Assembly: GCA_947247005.1 (NCBI GenBank)
Contig: OX365952.1
Location: 45,426,722-45,490,721, forward strand
Reading direction: 5' to 3'
Length of the DNA: 64,000 bases
Source: Spisula solida
Taxonomy: Eukaryota; Mollusca; Bivalvia; Venerida; Mactridae
Shown: piece after piece, positions 60,801 through 64,000 of the stretch
Layout: every line of letters starts with the position of its first letter
Position numbering within the stretch: the first letter of the stretch is position 1
Made by a program: the position numbers and the translations under genes
Notes under the pieces: model-generated
What the model was told of the DNA's origin: nothing
The model's database searches: none
What the model saw: the letters and a program-made list of their open reading frames with translations, nothing else

Positions 60801-63800
60801 GGTCAGCGATGGTATATGAAGGGGTTTTTCAATCACTAATTTTGGCATAGGAGGTTTCTCACTTCTTACTGTCGGCGATGATTTCAAACTGAATGCTTCA
60901 TCAATCTTTTCTATATGTCGTAACTGGCCACCATCTCCCCGCTCAGCAATGAATCTATAAAAAAATAGAAAGCATATACTGGTACATTCTATGACTTAGA
61001 TTGTCATGATTAGTTAGTACACTAGGATTGTACTTTCAACCACATCTCACATTATAAAACTGTTAGTAAAGTATACAATTGATGAAATAAGACATTTTTT
61101 ATACATAGTCTAATGAACTTATTGACATCATATCAACAACAGATGGCATTCGTACAATGTAACTTTTGACTTAAATTTGCTAAAATATTCAAACACCCAA
61201 GATAACACAAAAATGATTAATTCTATTCTCTAATTCACAAATTTTTTTTTTTTGACAATTCACAATATTTTTTGAGAATTCACAATATTTTTAGAGAATC
61301 ACATTTTTTTTGAGAGTTCACAAAGTTTTTTTTAAGAATTTGCAACTTTTTTTTGGAGAATTCACATCTTTTCTTGAGATTTCACAATTTTGTTTTGAGA
61401 ATGGAGGGATTGATACATTAAATATTATTATGGGTTACCTGAGAATCTGATCACTGAAGCCAGAAATGTATATATTGTTGTCATGTTCTGGTTGGATATC
61501 TGAAGCGAATCTGAAACATAAATATACAACATGTAATCATTCTATATTGACAAATACTGAATTCAAACATATTTGGACCGGTACTAAATAGTTTTAGCCA
61601 TCTACCTGTTTGAGGCATCTACTGTTACATATACATGTAATAATTACAAAGTACAGGAACATGTACATACACAGGGGTTCTATTGAGGCAAAATGCCTTT
61701 TTTTGTGATGTTTTGGGTGCAATAAGGTCACATCCCTACACCAAAATTCTGCTTCCAATACTGTTCAATTGTCAAAATTCAGCAAATGAAATTTCAAATG
61801 ACAATAAATCAGTCAATACTTGGTATATTTTCATCAAATAACTTTTGTATTCTGCAGAAAAATTCATTCTGTCTAGAGCAACAAATTCGGATTTCTGGAT
61901 TATTCCGAAATTATTACTCCTGATACAGTAAAACTTCAATGCCTCAAACTGCCTTTGAACTGGGTAAAATAGTATGAGCAATCTACCTGATCGAGACATT
62001 TACTGTACATTAGTTTATCATTATTTTGATCGGACCAAAAACCCTGTTTCAAAATAATTTATCACAAATACACAACACATTTCTATAATACTGTATTCTT
62101 CACAGTAATGCCCGCACTCAGAATTGTAACCAACAAGTTGACACATCCTTTACACAGCTTGAGACATTGCCTAAGTCACAGATGGGCAAATTGGGACTGG
62201 CTAATATAATTCTTCCATCATATTTTATCAATTTTTTGCTACAGAGATTTGTTTTGAATCTACTCCCACTCATTTTACATACATTAAGTCCAATACACAG
62301 CTGTGTGTAAGACTTGGTGAATATGGAAACCAAATTCTGACTTAGCCTAGGTCCCACTGAGGAATTCCTCATCAGCGATGTTCTCCCGATATCTTCAAAT
62401 TCCTACCTACCGGTATTCATCACAATTCCTTCCAATATCACAATTATCTTGCCAAAGCTTCCCATAGAACACGATGGACATGTTCCCGATGTCCTCATAA
62501 CTCATTTATGTACATCAGGAGTACATCGCCGAGGCAAAAAATGCTAAGTGGGACATTGGCTTTAACTTACCCACATGACTTTCCAGCAAATGATACATTG
62601 ACATAGAGTACATCAGGATTAACAAGCCTACGATATAGATCTAGGTAAGAACTTAGCACTCCTCTTTGTTCCGGTATTAGATCCCCACCAGTCAGTACCA
62701 GCAAGTTATCAATCTAACAATGAAATAAAAAATAATTATCAAACTAGAAGGGTATTTATGGGTTTCATTTGACTCGAGCTCGGTAGTCTAAAGTTTTTTT
62801 CCCCAAAAATCAACATTTTAACCCTCAAACTTTTGGTTTGGAGGATCATTTTCTCTTAAAATCATGGGTATTTTGCCTATAAAATGGTAAAATTTATTCA
62901 AAAGTATCAAAATAAACCTTCAGAATCAGAAGCTAGTGAAACCTCTGGTTTTGACACTAAAATGTATGACTCCCACAAGGGTCCATAACTCAGACAAAAA
63001 TCATCCATGCTAAAATTCCGGACAATTATATGCACAACTAGGCTTTGAACCAAGACTTAGTATCCAGACAGACAGACAGACATCCAGCACATCCAGTCTT
63101 CCCCATCATACAGTGGTTCTACTGAGGCACAATGCCCTATCCTTAAAATGAGTTGCAAAAATTAATGTATTTCGGGTGACATTAGCACACAATCTTACAC
63201 ACAAACTCAGTTCAAACATTGTTCTATTGTCAAAATTCAACGCATAACATTTCAAATGACCATAACTTTGTCACATCTTTGAATTTTTTCATCAAATAAC
63301 TTTTATTTTCAATAGAAGTGTTCCTTCTTTCTCATACTGCAAATCAGGATTTCCGGATTATTCCAGAACTGTATAACCACTGATTATAGATGAGAGACAT
63401 AATAACAATTAGAATATAACCTACATTATGAGCCAATGAAAATGCCACATTTTGGCGGTTAACTGAAAATTTAATTATTAAAATTTTCTCTTCACAGACT
63501 TTACGTCATGCGTTGGCGCTACTTTTTATCGGCCAATCAGAATGCAGAATGTTATATTCTAAGTTAGTTAGAACATATTAAGTATATTTTAATGATACCA
63601 TGAAAATCTGACAATTTAGTACAAATGCACCTTTCTAAGATAAACATAAATTTACTCTTTTTCAATGATTCAGTTACCTGTGGTAGCATGGACTTTCAAT
63701 GCAAATATTTTATAATTATATATTATTAATTAAAGGCGTATTTACCTGAACTCTGTCTTTGAGTTTTTCATACAGTACAGGCATTGGAAGGCCATTCTCA

Positions 63801-63826
63801 AAATCCACATATACTGCCTTACGATC
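20700..63826 (-). CDS. TEP1: TEP1 (telomerase/vault-associated protein 1), 41 exons, 5' end beyond window
   Basis: Large multidomain protein; in vertebrates TEP1 binds telomerase RNA and vault RNA and sits in vault particles. I reconstructed 41 exons from the right edge of the window to the stop codon at 20700-20702. Every intron is GT-AG and every junction keeps the frame, giving 5661 nt (1886 codons plus stop). Domain order is von Willebrand A (C-terminal half), DUF4062, NACHT, a helical region, then about 20 WD40 repeats, which is the TEP1 architecture downstream of its TROVE domain. Diagnostic stretches include [50 protein letters not shown] and ELPYHL. The vertebrate protein is about 2600 residues, so roughly the first 700 are missing here. 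NWD1-type proteins share DUF4062-NACHT-WD40 but lack the preceding vWA region, so TEP1 fits better. Exon coordinates are given in the block entries. Confidence 0.92.
21085..21365 (-). mobile_element. tRNA-derived SINE, family 3
   Basis: The reverse strand starts GGGTGGCAGGGTAGTCATGT, an A-box-like head, followed by GGTTTGAATCT (B-box-like). A body with CTGAAACGCTATCCTGTG and CCAATAGGCAGGGAAA follows. A shorter relative is at 37640-37800. Located in the last TEP1 intron, same sense as the gene. Confidence 0.7.
23985..25130. repeat. 44-bp intronic minisatellite, about 26 copies
   Basis: The unit contains GGAACTTACTCAAGAT and CACACATGTTATATACTA. Spacing is 44 bp, with some 45-46-bp variants carrying AAACAAGTCAC. 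It starts about 10 nt inside the intron from the acceptor of exon 23884-23974 and fills roughly three quarters of that intron. On the TEP1 strand each unit contains TGAGTAAGT, a donor-like sequence. Confidence 0.93.
25137..25377. mobile_element. AAGCCTAGGTCCCA MITE, inverted, diverged
   Basis: GTACATCGCCAAGGCAGAAA to CAGTGGAACCTAGGCTT at the right end. It starts directly where the 44-bp minisatellite stops. Confidence 0.75.
26176..26683. mobile_element. TACTGTAAAC-family MITE carrying a nested MITE
   Basis: TACTGTAAAATCATCAATAT at the left and AATTGGTTTACAGTA at the right. Without the insert it matches the copy at 36230-36578. Other members are 46617-46805, 58225-58424 and 59834-60045. Their interiors are rich in TTCGCGAA-type sequence. 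Confidence 0.75.
26351..26523. mobile_element. Long-TIR MITE nested in another MITE
   Basis: GGCTTAGAATGAGAAGGTCG and its inverse form 25-bp termini with one mismatch. The interior has TTTTGAGAAAACAAGAAAAA. Truncated relatives are at 56193-56300 and 43131-43275. It interrupts the CTGTAAA-family element at 26176-26683. Confidence 0.85.
26876..26908 (-). ncRNA. Hammerhead-ribozyme-like motif, second copy
   Basis: The reverse strand reads CTGATGA (26908-26902), A, stem GGCAT-AGTATA-ATGCC (26900-26885), GAAAC (26884-26880), ATTG. Same layout as 55454-55490 with a different but fully paired stem II. The C15.2 pair is lost (A replaces G). Sense with TEP1, in the intron upstream of exon 26691-26809. 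Confidence 0.5.
27285..27740 (+). mobile_element. Second pearl-like family, complete copy
   Basis: Left end CTTATGCCCCCTG and right end GGGGGGCATAAAA are inverted. Inside are two ~190-bp cores (AGGTCAAGGTGTAGGTCAAA, CATATACAACATCCATGCAA) and a GGAC/GAAC microsatellite (27658-27700). Same plan as the GAGCTAAAA family but unrelated in sequence. Located in a TEP1 intron just upstream of exon 27810-27861's donor. Confidence 0.8.
27959..28227. mobile_element. CAGGGGT MITE, subtype B
   Basis: Starts CAGAGTTGTCAACAGGGCCA and ends ATTGACACCCCTG, flanked by AAGGTA on both sides (27953-27958, 28228-28233). The 135-codon ORF across it is fortuitous. Confidence 0.88.
28573..28830 (+). mobile_element. 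tRNA-derived SINE, family 1
   Basis: Near-complete copy. The A box TAGCCTAGTGG fits the Pol III consensus. The B box GGTTAGATCCC has one change from GGTTCGANNCC. The body ends ACAATCGACCTAAAATAAA. Located in the TEP1 intron between exons 30625-30842 and 27810-27861, opposite in sense to the gene. Confidence 0.9.
29560..30310 (+). repeat. 158-bp tandem array, about 4.7 copies
   Basis: GTTATGGTTCTTG-type landmarks at 29733, 29891, 30049 and 30207 give a 158-bp period. Unit landmarks are GACAAAGTTATGCTCCGG and AAGAAACATGCATACCAAAT. Related single units flank the pearl-like element at 49731-50939 (49545-49730 and 50940-51010). Located in a TEP1 intron. Confidence 0.9.
30888..31280. mobile_element. 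AGTCCCCTTCCGGTTT element with exact terminal inverted repeats
   Basis: AGTCCCCTTCCGGTTT at the left and AAACCGGAAGGGGACT at the right are exact inverse over 16 bp. The interior has two diverged units of CATAATTCCCTTATTGCCCC and TTTCATAAACCTAGCTTGGA, and a GACGGACAGAGGGCAAACCT segment. Relatives are at 34905-35145, 42870-43130 and (partial) 60340-60480. Confidence 0.85.
31350..31496 (+). mobile_element. Pearl-like element, short internally deleted copy
   Basis: One core unit joins directly to the right end (CACAAAAGCTCACC .. CAGGTGAGCTAAAA) with no microsatellite. Located in a TEP1 intron. Confidence 0.8.
31640..31880. mobile_element. TGTCTCCCA-family repeat
   Basis: GTATGTCTCCCACAAAGGGC to ATTTGTGGGCGACATAAG, with ATCCAGACAGACATGCAGCA inside. 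Located in a TEP1 intron. Confidence 0.7.
31914..37904 (-). CDS. TEP1: TEP1 exons encoding WD40 repeats, middle block
   Basis: Seven exons in gene order: 37801-37904, 36915-37066, 35919-36036, 34422-34578, 33528-33655, 32695-32839 and 31914-32047. Blades include [95 protein letters not shown] across a splice, and [16 protein letters not shown]. The 31914-32047 exon begins with an acidic insertion ([12 protein letters not shown]) inside a blade, predicted to be a surface loop. Confidence 0.92.
32101..32322. mobile_element. AAGCCTAGGTCCCA MITE, right end decayed
   Basis: AAGCCTAGTTCCCACTGAGC at the left. The right end is diverged after TTCCTCAGTGG. Located in a TEP1 intron next to exon 31914-32047. 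Confidence 0.8.
32880..33235. repeat. 52-bp intronic minisatellite, 7 copies
   Basis: ACATTTGATTGGCC-type cores start at 32898, 32950, 33002, 33054, 33106, 33158 and 33210, an exact 52-bp spacing. The array begins about 40 nt from the acceptor of TEP1 exon 32695-32839. Each unit includes TGATTGGC, an inverted CCAAT motif; no function is implied. Confidence 0.93.
33725..33790. repeat. (GCAGA)n microsatellite, about 13 copies
   Basis: Pure pentanucleotide array in the TEP1 intron, about 70 nt from the acceptor of exon 33528-33655. Confidence 0.97.
33988..34175. mobile_element. AGAGGTTGT-family repeat
   Basis: CAGTACAACCTCTCTATAAC to CTAGAGAGGTTATACA, with ATAAATTTAACCTCTGTAGA inside. Confidence 0.72.
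34905..35145. mobile_element. AGTCCCC-family element, truncated
   Basis: One unit with CATAACCCCCTTATTGCCCC, GACGGACAGACTGACGGACA and end CCAGTAGGGGACACT. Located in a TEP1 intron. Confidence 0.75.
36230..36578. mobile_element. TACTGTAAAC-family MITE
   Basis: TACTGTAAAACCATTATAAT to AAAGGATTTTGCAGTA. Serves as the uninterrupted comparison for 26176-26683. Confidence 0.72.
36585..36920 (+). mobile_element. tRNA-derived SINE, family 2
   Basis: The A box TGGTCCAGTGG (36597-36607) and B box GGTTTGATACC (36641-36651) are spaced as in a tRNA. About 250 nt of unrelated body follows (GGCACGTAAAAGAACCAGGG). It resembles molluscan V-SINEs such as RUDI, but I cannot confirm the family. The antisense 170-codon ORF at 36412-36924 is a by-product. 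It ends at the donor side of TEP1 exon 36915-37066. Confidence 0.8.
37345..37605 (+). mobile_element. Pearl-like element with nuclear-receptor half-sites
   Basis: Left ATGTATGCCCCCAT and right GATGGGGGCATGAT ends, a short core with AAGGTCACAGTGACCTTGAC, and a CCGACCGACCAACCAACC microsatellite. A degenerate relative is at 18695-18950. Located in a TEP1 intron. Confidence 0.75.
37640..37800 (-). mobile_element. tRNA-derived SINE, family 3, truncated
   Basis: Shares GGGAAACACAGGA and GTTTCAGAAATGA (plus strand) with 21085-21365. The tRNA-like head (reverse strand GGTATGGTGGTCGAG) abuts the donor of TEP1 exon 37801-37904. Confidence 0.65.
38544..43522 (-). CDS. TEP1: TEP1 exons encoding WD40 repeats, first block
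   Basis: Six exons in gene order: 43427-43522, 42700-42824, 41529-41678, 40673-40778, 39316-39534 and 38544-38691. Typical GH...WD blades are visible: [15 protein letters not shown] ending [17 protein letters not shown] ending [18 protein letters not shown] ending IKIWDI, and two blades in 39316-39534 ([34 protein letters not shown]). Blade boundaries do not coincide strictly with exon boundaries. The 42700-42824 exon ends VNDGHR with donor CAG|GTAGGT, which is repeated 21 times in the following intron. Confidence 0.92.
39039..39283. mobile_element. CAGGGGT MITE, subtype B
   Basis: CAGGGGTGTTAACAGGGC to ATTGACACCCCTG. The flanking hexamers are only partly alike. It lies 33 nt from TEP1 exon 39316-39534. 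Confidence 0.88.
39551..39872. repeat. 29-bp intronic minisatellite, about 11 copies
   Basis: The unit is CTGAGATATAGAAATATGTC plus CATGACTAT, spaced 29 bp. It begins about 16 nt from the acceptor of TEP1 exon 39316-39534, so it occupies the place of the branch point and polypyrimidine tract. Confidence 0.92.
40915..41098. mobile_element. AGAGGTTGT-family repeat
   Basis: ACAGTATAACCTCTCCAGAG to GTTGCTCTACAGAGGCTGCA, with AGCAACAACAATCTCTCTAT inside. Other members are 33988-34175, 43650-43765, 52665-52830 and 54435-54630. Inverted GAGGTTG-type ends suggest a MITE. Confidence 0.75.
41988..42715 (-). repeat. 35-bp minisatellite, 21 copies, built from a TEP1 5' splice site
   Basis: The core TGTGACCATC recurs at 35-nt spacing from 42001 to 42701; 700/35 = 20 exact steps, so 21 copies. 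Read on the gene strand, each unit carries the last codons of exon 42700-42824 (AATGATGGTCACAG) followed by the donor GTAGGT. The copy at 42701 is the real exon end. Some units have ACAT before the GT (donor weakened) and some have ATATAG (GT lost). The array fills much of the intron down to exon 41529-41678. Confidence 0.95.
42838..43130. mobile_element. AGTCCCC-family element beside a WD40 exon acceptor
   Basis: Begins AACAAGTCACTGAGAATTGC and continues AGAAGTCCCCAACAGG; ends ATCCGGTTCAAAAACCGAAA. The left block is shared with the copy next to exon 30625-30842 and lies at the same distance from the exon. Confidence 0.75.
43810..44069. mobile_element. CAGGGGT MITE lacking its right terminus
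   Basis: Starts CAGGGGTCCTACT and shares the interior of 57713-57979, but stops at CCGGAATTG. TGTATA flanks it on both sides (43804-43809 and 44070-44075). Only 16 nt from TEP1 exon 44086-44266. Confidence 0.85.
44086..53287 (-). CDS. TEP1: TEP1 exons encoding the helical region between NACHT and WD40
   Basis: Seven exons in gene order: 53155-53287, 51980-52160, 51244-51356, 49042-49130, 47198-47312, 45996-46101 and 44086-44266 (residues 631-937). Predicted mostly helical. Landmarks are [42 protein letters not shown] and [14 protein letters not shown]. Both 49042-49130 and 47198-47312 meet in phase 0, and relative to vertebrate TEP1 about ten residues are missing at that junction. A small exon of 3n length in 47313-49041 may have been missed, or the loop may be shorter here. 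The 44086-44266 exon ends 16 nt from a MITE. Confidence 0.85.
44401..44491. repeat. 91-bp near-perfect hairpin
   Basis: The left arm GGATAGACAATGAGTATCGC TGGTTATGAGATT and the right arm are reverse complements with about four mismatches over some 37 bp. The loop is about 14 nt. Located in the TEP1 intron between exons 45996-46101 and 44086-44266. Confidence 0.88.
44874..45012. mobile_element. MITE with 25-bp inverted termini
   Basis: GGGGTGGTATTCAATATTTA and the inverse TCAATATTGAATACCACCCC match at 24 of 25 positions; 139 bp in total. Located in a TEP1 intron. Confidence 0.85.
45180..45735. repeat. About 80-bp tandem array, 7 copies, in a TEP1 intron
   Basis: Units contain GCTGCATTTGATCATCATAC and ACTTCAACTTCTAGGGGGAA, with G-rich variable spacers. 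Open frames on both strands are by-products of the repeat. It lies between exons 45996-46101 and 44086-44266. Confidence 0.9.
45785..45980. mobile_element. AAGCCTAGGTCCCA MITE
   Basis: AATAGGTCCCACTGAGCC to TACGTAGGCTT, 15 nt from TEP1 exon 45996-46101. Confidence 0.8.
46617..46805. mobile_element. TACTGTAAAC-family MITE
   Basis: TACTGTAAACCATTAAAC to TCTTGGTTTACAGTTA. Located in the TEP1 intron between exons 47198-47312 and 45996-46101. Confidence 0.72.
47565..47832. mobile_element. CAGGGGT MITE, subtype B, inverted
   Basis: CAGGGGTGTCAATATTCC to GTTGACGCCCCTG, opposite in orientation to 27959-28227, flanked by CCTTAG on both sides (47559-47564, 47833-47838). Confidence 0.9.
48162..48373. 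mobile_element. AAGCCTAGGTCCCA MITE, complete (TA target)
   Basis: Terminal inverted repeats AAGCCTAAGTCCCATTGAG and CTCATTGGGACCTAGGCTT of about 19 bp, flanked by TA on both sides, which suggests mobilisation by a Tc1/mariner-type transposase. The interior has TTTTTTGCCTCGGTGATGTA. Confidence 0.85.
48505..48880. mobile_element. TGTCTCCCA-family repeat, two adjoining units
   Basis: AATGTCTCCCAAAAAGGG, GCAGAATAAGGCTTGATACT, CATCCATCCAGACAGACCTC and end CATGTGGGAGATATAAT. Members elsewhere: 19330-19535, 31640-31880, 59155-59352 and 62960-63105. All end in inverted TGTSKKRGRCATAA-like sequence. Confidence 0.7.
48966..49031 (-). pseudogene. tRNA-like sequence (tRNA pseudogene or SINE head)
   Basis: The reverse strand CCTCCGTAGCTCAGTGGTTA starts a cloverleaf-like sequence. 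The acceptor arms CCTCCGT and ATGGAGG pair over 7 bp, an A box and a GGGTTCAAACT B-box region are present, and the T stem contains wobble pairs. The T loop is one base short. It lies 10 nt from TEP1 exon 49042-49130. More likely a SINE head than a working tRNA. Confidence 0.55.
49731..50939 (+). mobile_element. Complete pearl-like (Helentron-associated type) element
   Basis: The left end CAAGAGGGCC carries the palindrome AGGGCCCAAAGGGCCCT (49735-49751). The inverted pair GCTCACCTGTC (49757-49767) and GACAGGTGAGC (50926-50936) is exact over 11 bp. Between them are about seven ~145-bp core repeats and a (GACG)n microsatellite (50845-50890). The right hairpin (50906-50937) is followed by CTAA. 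Hairpin, subterminal inverted repeats, central tandem repeats and microsatellite together match bivalve pearl elements and Helentron-associated HINE/DINE elements. No protein is encoded. It lies in the TEP1 intron between exons 51244-51356 and 49042-49130. Confidence 0.85.
52665..52830. mobile_element. AGAGGTTGT-family repeat, diverged
   Basis: GCAACAACCTCTCTTAGCAA to GCTCAAGAGGGTTGTA. Located in a TEP1 intron. Confidence 0.65.
53410..53560. repeat. Dispersed repeat with GAAGTT..GTGGAA..TCCA..AAACTGG body
   Basis: Shares TACTGGTTACAGCACAGTCC and AAACTGG with copies at 54789-54930, 23425-23530 and 12215-12370. Probably a SINE 3' body. Its tail (AACAGTGTTAAACTC) is part of the unit of the adjoining 45-bp array. 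Confidence 0.65.
53555..53665 (-). repeat. 45-bp tandem array including a TEP1 5' splice site
   Basis: GACAAGCCGC-type cores lie at 53561, 53606 and 53651, a 45-bp period. The last contains the real donor of exon 53658-53750 (GCG|GTTTGT on the gene strand). The two intronic copies read GCG|GCTTGT, so GT has become GC. The rest of the unit resembles the tail of a dispersed repeat (AACAGCGCTAAACTCG) found just beside it. Confidence 0.85.
53658..56857 (-). CDS. TEP1: TEP1 exons encoding the NACHT NTPase domain
   Basis: Five exons in gene order: 56675-56857, 55996-56171, 55189-55336, 54209-54385 and 53658-53750 (residues 372-631). The Walker A loop GKTGSGKS ends the first exon. The Walker B region [11 protein letters not shown] is in the third. 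The fourth carries [14 protein letters not shown] and ends in LDESPFNNQ, joined directly to [20 protein letters not shown], as in vertebrate TEP1. Both nucleotide-binding motifs look intact, so NTP binding is likely. The 53658-53750 exon has the donor GCG|GTTTGT, and that junction is copied in an adjoining 45-bp array. Confidence 0.92.
54435..54630. mobile_element. AGAGGTTGT-family repeat
   Basis: ACAGTGCAACCTCTGTAGAG at the start, TAGAGCAACAACCTCTCTAA within. Located in a TEP1 intron upstream of exon 54209-54385. Confidence 0.72.
54655..54728 (+). mobile_element. Pearl-like element, right-end fragment
   Basis: GAAGAGTGATCACAAAAGCT followed by a hairpin with CCCTGT/ACAG pairing and GGTGAGCTAA. 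Located in a TEP1 intron beside an AGAGGTTGT-family element. Confidence 0.8.
55454..55490 (+). ncRNA. Hammerhead-ribozyme-like motif
   Basis: ACC, then CTGATGA (55457-55463), an extra A, stem GGCTTA-TGT-TAAGCC (55465-55479), GAAAC (55480-55484), GTT, GGT. This is the CUGANGA / stem II / GAAA core with a two-pair stem III (AC with GU) and stem I from ACC with GGU. Such minimal forms are known in Penelope-like retroelements. The extra A before stem II departs from the consensus, so activity is uncertain. Antisense to TEP1, in an intron. Confidence 0.55.
55566..55812 (-). mobile_element. tRNA-derived SINE, family 1, best-preserved promoter
   Basis: The reverse strand carries GGGTTCGATCCCTGG (perfect B box) and an A-box region interrupted to TATCCTAGTGG. 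It shares the body of the other two copies. Located in the TEP1 intron between exons 55996-56171 and 55189-55336, same sense as the gene. Confidence 0.9.
57228..57434. mobile_element. AGTGTGCCCAGGATAAT MITE
   Basis: AGTGTGCCCAGGATAATG and CATTATCCTGGGTGCACT form 18-bp inverted termini flanked by TA. A second copy in opposite orientation is at 11332-11540. It ends 19 nt from TEP1 exon 57453-57573. Confidence 0.85.
57453..59768 (-). CDS. TEP1: TEP1 exons encoding the DUF4062 domain
   Basis: Four exons in gene order: 59592-59768, 58687-58935, 58068-58181 and 57453-57573 (residues 152-372). The domain opens with [20 protein letters not shown], followed by [16 protein letters not shown] across the splice to TLELCLSEI, then [17 protein letters not shown] and [11 protein letters not shown]. 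It closes with [19 protein letters not shown] and [12 protein letters not shown]. This is the DUF4062 module found before NACHT in TEP1 and NWD1, and its spacing matches vertebrate TEP1. Its biochemical role is not established. Confidence 0.93.
57713..57979. mobile_element. CAGGGGT MITE, complete, with 6-bp target duplication
   Basis: Termini CAGGGGTTCTACT and AGTAGGACCCCTG are inverted. The element is flanked by AACACT on both sides (57707-57712 and 57980-57985). The interior has TTCAAATGACCATAACT and AATCCGGATATCCAGATTAT. Non-coding. Confidence 0.9.
58225..58424. mobile_element. TACTGTAAAC-family MITE
   Basis: TACTGTAAAATCATATATTT to CTGACTTTGCAGTA. Located in a TEP1 intron. Confidence 0.7.
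59834..60047. mobile_element. TACTGTAAAC-family MITE
   Basis: TACTGTAAACTAATTTAATT to GATTGGTTTACAGTA, about 213 bp, in the TEP1 intron upstream of exon 59592-59768. Confidence 0.75.
60796..63826 (-). CDS. TEP1: TEP1 exons encoding the end of the vWA domain and linker
   Basis: Four exons in gene order: 63746-63826, 62571-62713, 61439-61510 and 60796-60954 (residues 1-152 of the visible part). The vWA strands are seen as [27 protein letters not shown] and [18 protein letters not shown], the last being the typical end of a TROVE-linked vWA domain. The metal-binding DxSxS motif would lie in exons outside the window. The fourth exon runs into a basic, proline-containing linker ([17 protein letters not shown]) before DUF4062. 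The 63746-63826 exon is 81 nt in phase 0, so the upstream exon must end in phase 0. Confidence 0.88.
61232..61402. repeat. Degenerate T-rich tandem repeat in a TEP1 intron
   Basis: About eight irregular units of GAGAATTCACAATATTTTTT type, ending about 37 nt from the donor of exon 61439-61510. Confidence 0.8.
61672..61922. mobile_element. CAGGGGT MITE, diverged copy
   Basis: Starts CAGGGGTTCTATTGAGGC and ends near ACTCCTG. Flanking ATACA is shared over 5 bp. Located in a TEP1 intron. Confidence 0.8.
62344..62562. mobile_element. AAGCCTAGGTCCCA MITE, inverted
   Basis: AGCCTAGGTCCCACTGAGG to AGTGGGACATTGGCTT, 8 nt from TEP1 exon 62571-62713. Confidence 0.82.
63111..63382. mobile_element. CAGGGGT MITE, diverged copy
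   Basis: CAGTGGTTCTACTGAGGC to ATAACCACTG, flanked by ATCATA and ATTATA (5 of 6 match). Located in a TEP1 intron. Confidence 0.8.
63411..63560. mobile_element. Small MITE with AGAATATAAC termini
   Basis: AGAATATAACCTACATTATG at the left and GAATGTTATATTCT at the right; 150 bp. Located in a TEP1 intron. Confidence 0.65.
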
Positions 63827-63905
63827 CTGCAGTGAAAATTAATACATAAGTTAAACTAATTAATTTAAGAATATTGAAAAAAAAGTTCTAACAACTTAGT
63901 ATCTA

Positions 63906-64000
63906 AAGCCTAGATCCCACTGAGGAATTCCACATCGGCATTATTCTCCCAACTTCTTCCGCCACAAGATTCATCACAATTCCTTCCTACTTTAACAATA
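63906..64000. mobile_element. AAGCCTAGGTCCCA MITE, cut by window edge
   Basis: Begins AAGCCTAGATCCCACTGAGG after TA and runs to the end of the window. Confidence 0.75.

Overview
This is an animal nuclear sequence: AT-rich, with intron-rich genes, GT-AG introns, tRNA-derived SINEs, LINE fragments and many short inverted-repeat elements. The repeats (tandem ~145-bp cores joined to ACGG microsatellites and closed by hairpins, like the 'pearl' elements of bivalves) together with a leucine-rich Toll-like receptor suggest a bivalve mollusc. This is inferred from repeat style and gene type; no species can be named.

Two genes are well supported and they converge. On the + strand, 5871-8111 is one uninterrupted ORF for a 746-residue Toll-like receptor (signal peptide, leucine-rich repeats, cysteine-rich cap, membrane helix, TIR domain). 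On the - strand, 20700-63826 holds 41 consecutive exons of a TEP1 orthologue (telomerase/vault-associated protein 1). All 41 exons join in frame (5661 nt, 1886 codons plus stop). In order they encode the end of a von Willebrand A domain, DUF4062, a NACHT NTPase, a helical region and about 20 WD40 repeats. The 5' exons (TROVE and N-terminus) lie beyond the right edge of the window.

Layout: 1-5870 is gene-poor, with a long inverted repeat, a SINE and small tandem arrays. 5871-8111 is the receptor. 8112-20390 is a repeat-rich gap with three LINE remnants, a large nested cluster of pearl-like elements (12.6-16.6 kb) and a 31-bp minisatellite. 20391-63826 is TEP1, whose introns are filled with minisatellites, several MITE families, SINEs and pearl-like elements. 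63827-64000 is intron.

The main observations for a second look are: minisatellites in TEP1 introns whose repeat unit carries the exon end and its 5' splice site (21 copies at one exon, 3 at another); an exact 167-bp tandem duplication covering the TEP1 stop codon; two hammerhead-ribozyme-like motifs; compensatory changes in the terminal hairpin of pearl-like elements; dense nuclear-receptor half-sites inside repeats, including one consensus palindromic estrogen response element; and a MITE family with CAGGGGT termini and 6-bp target duplications. The two genes need not act together. Toll-like receptors signal from membranes, while TEP1 is known in other animals as a vault and telomerase RNP protein.
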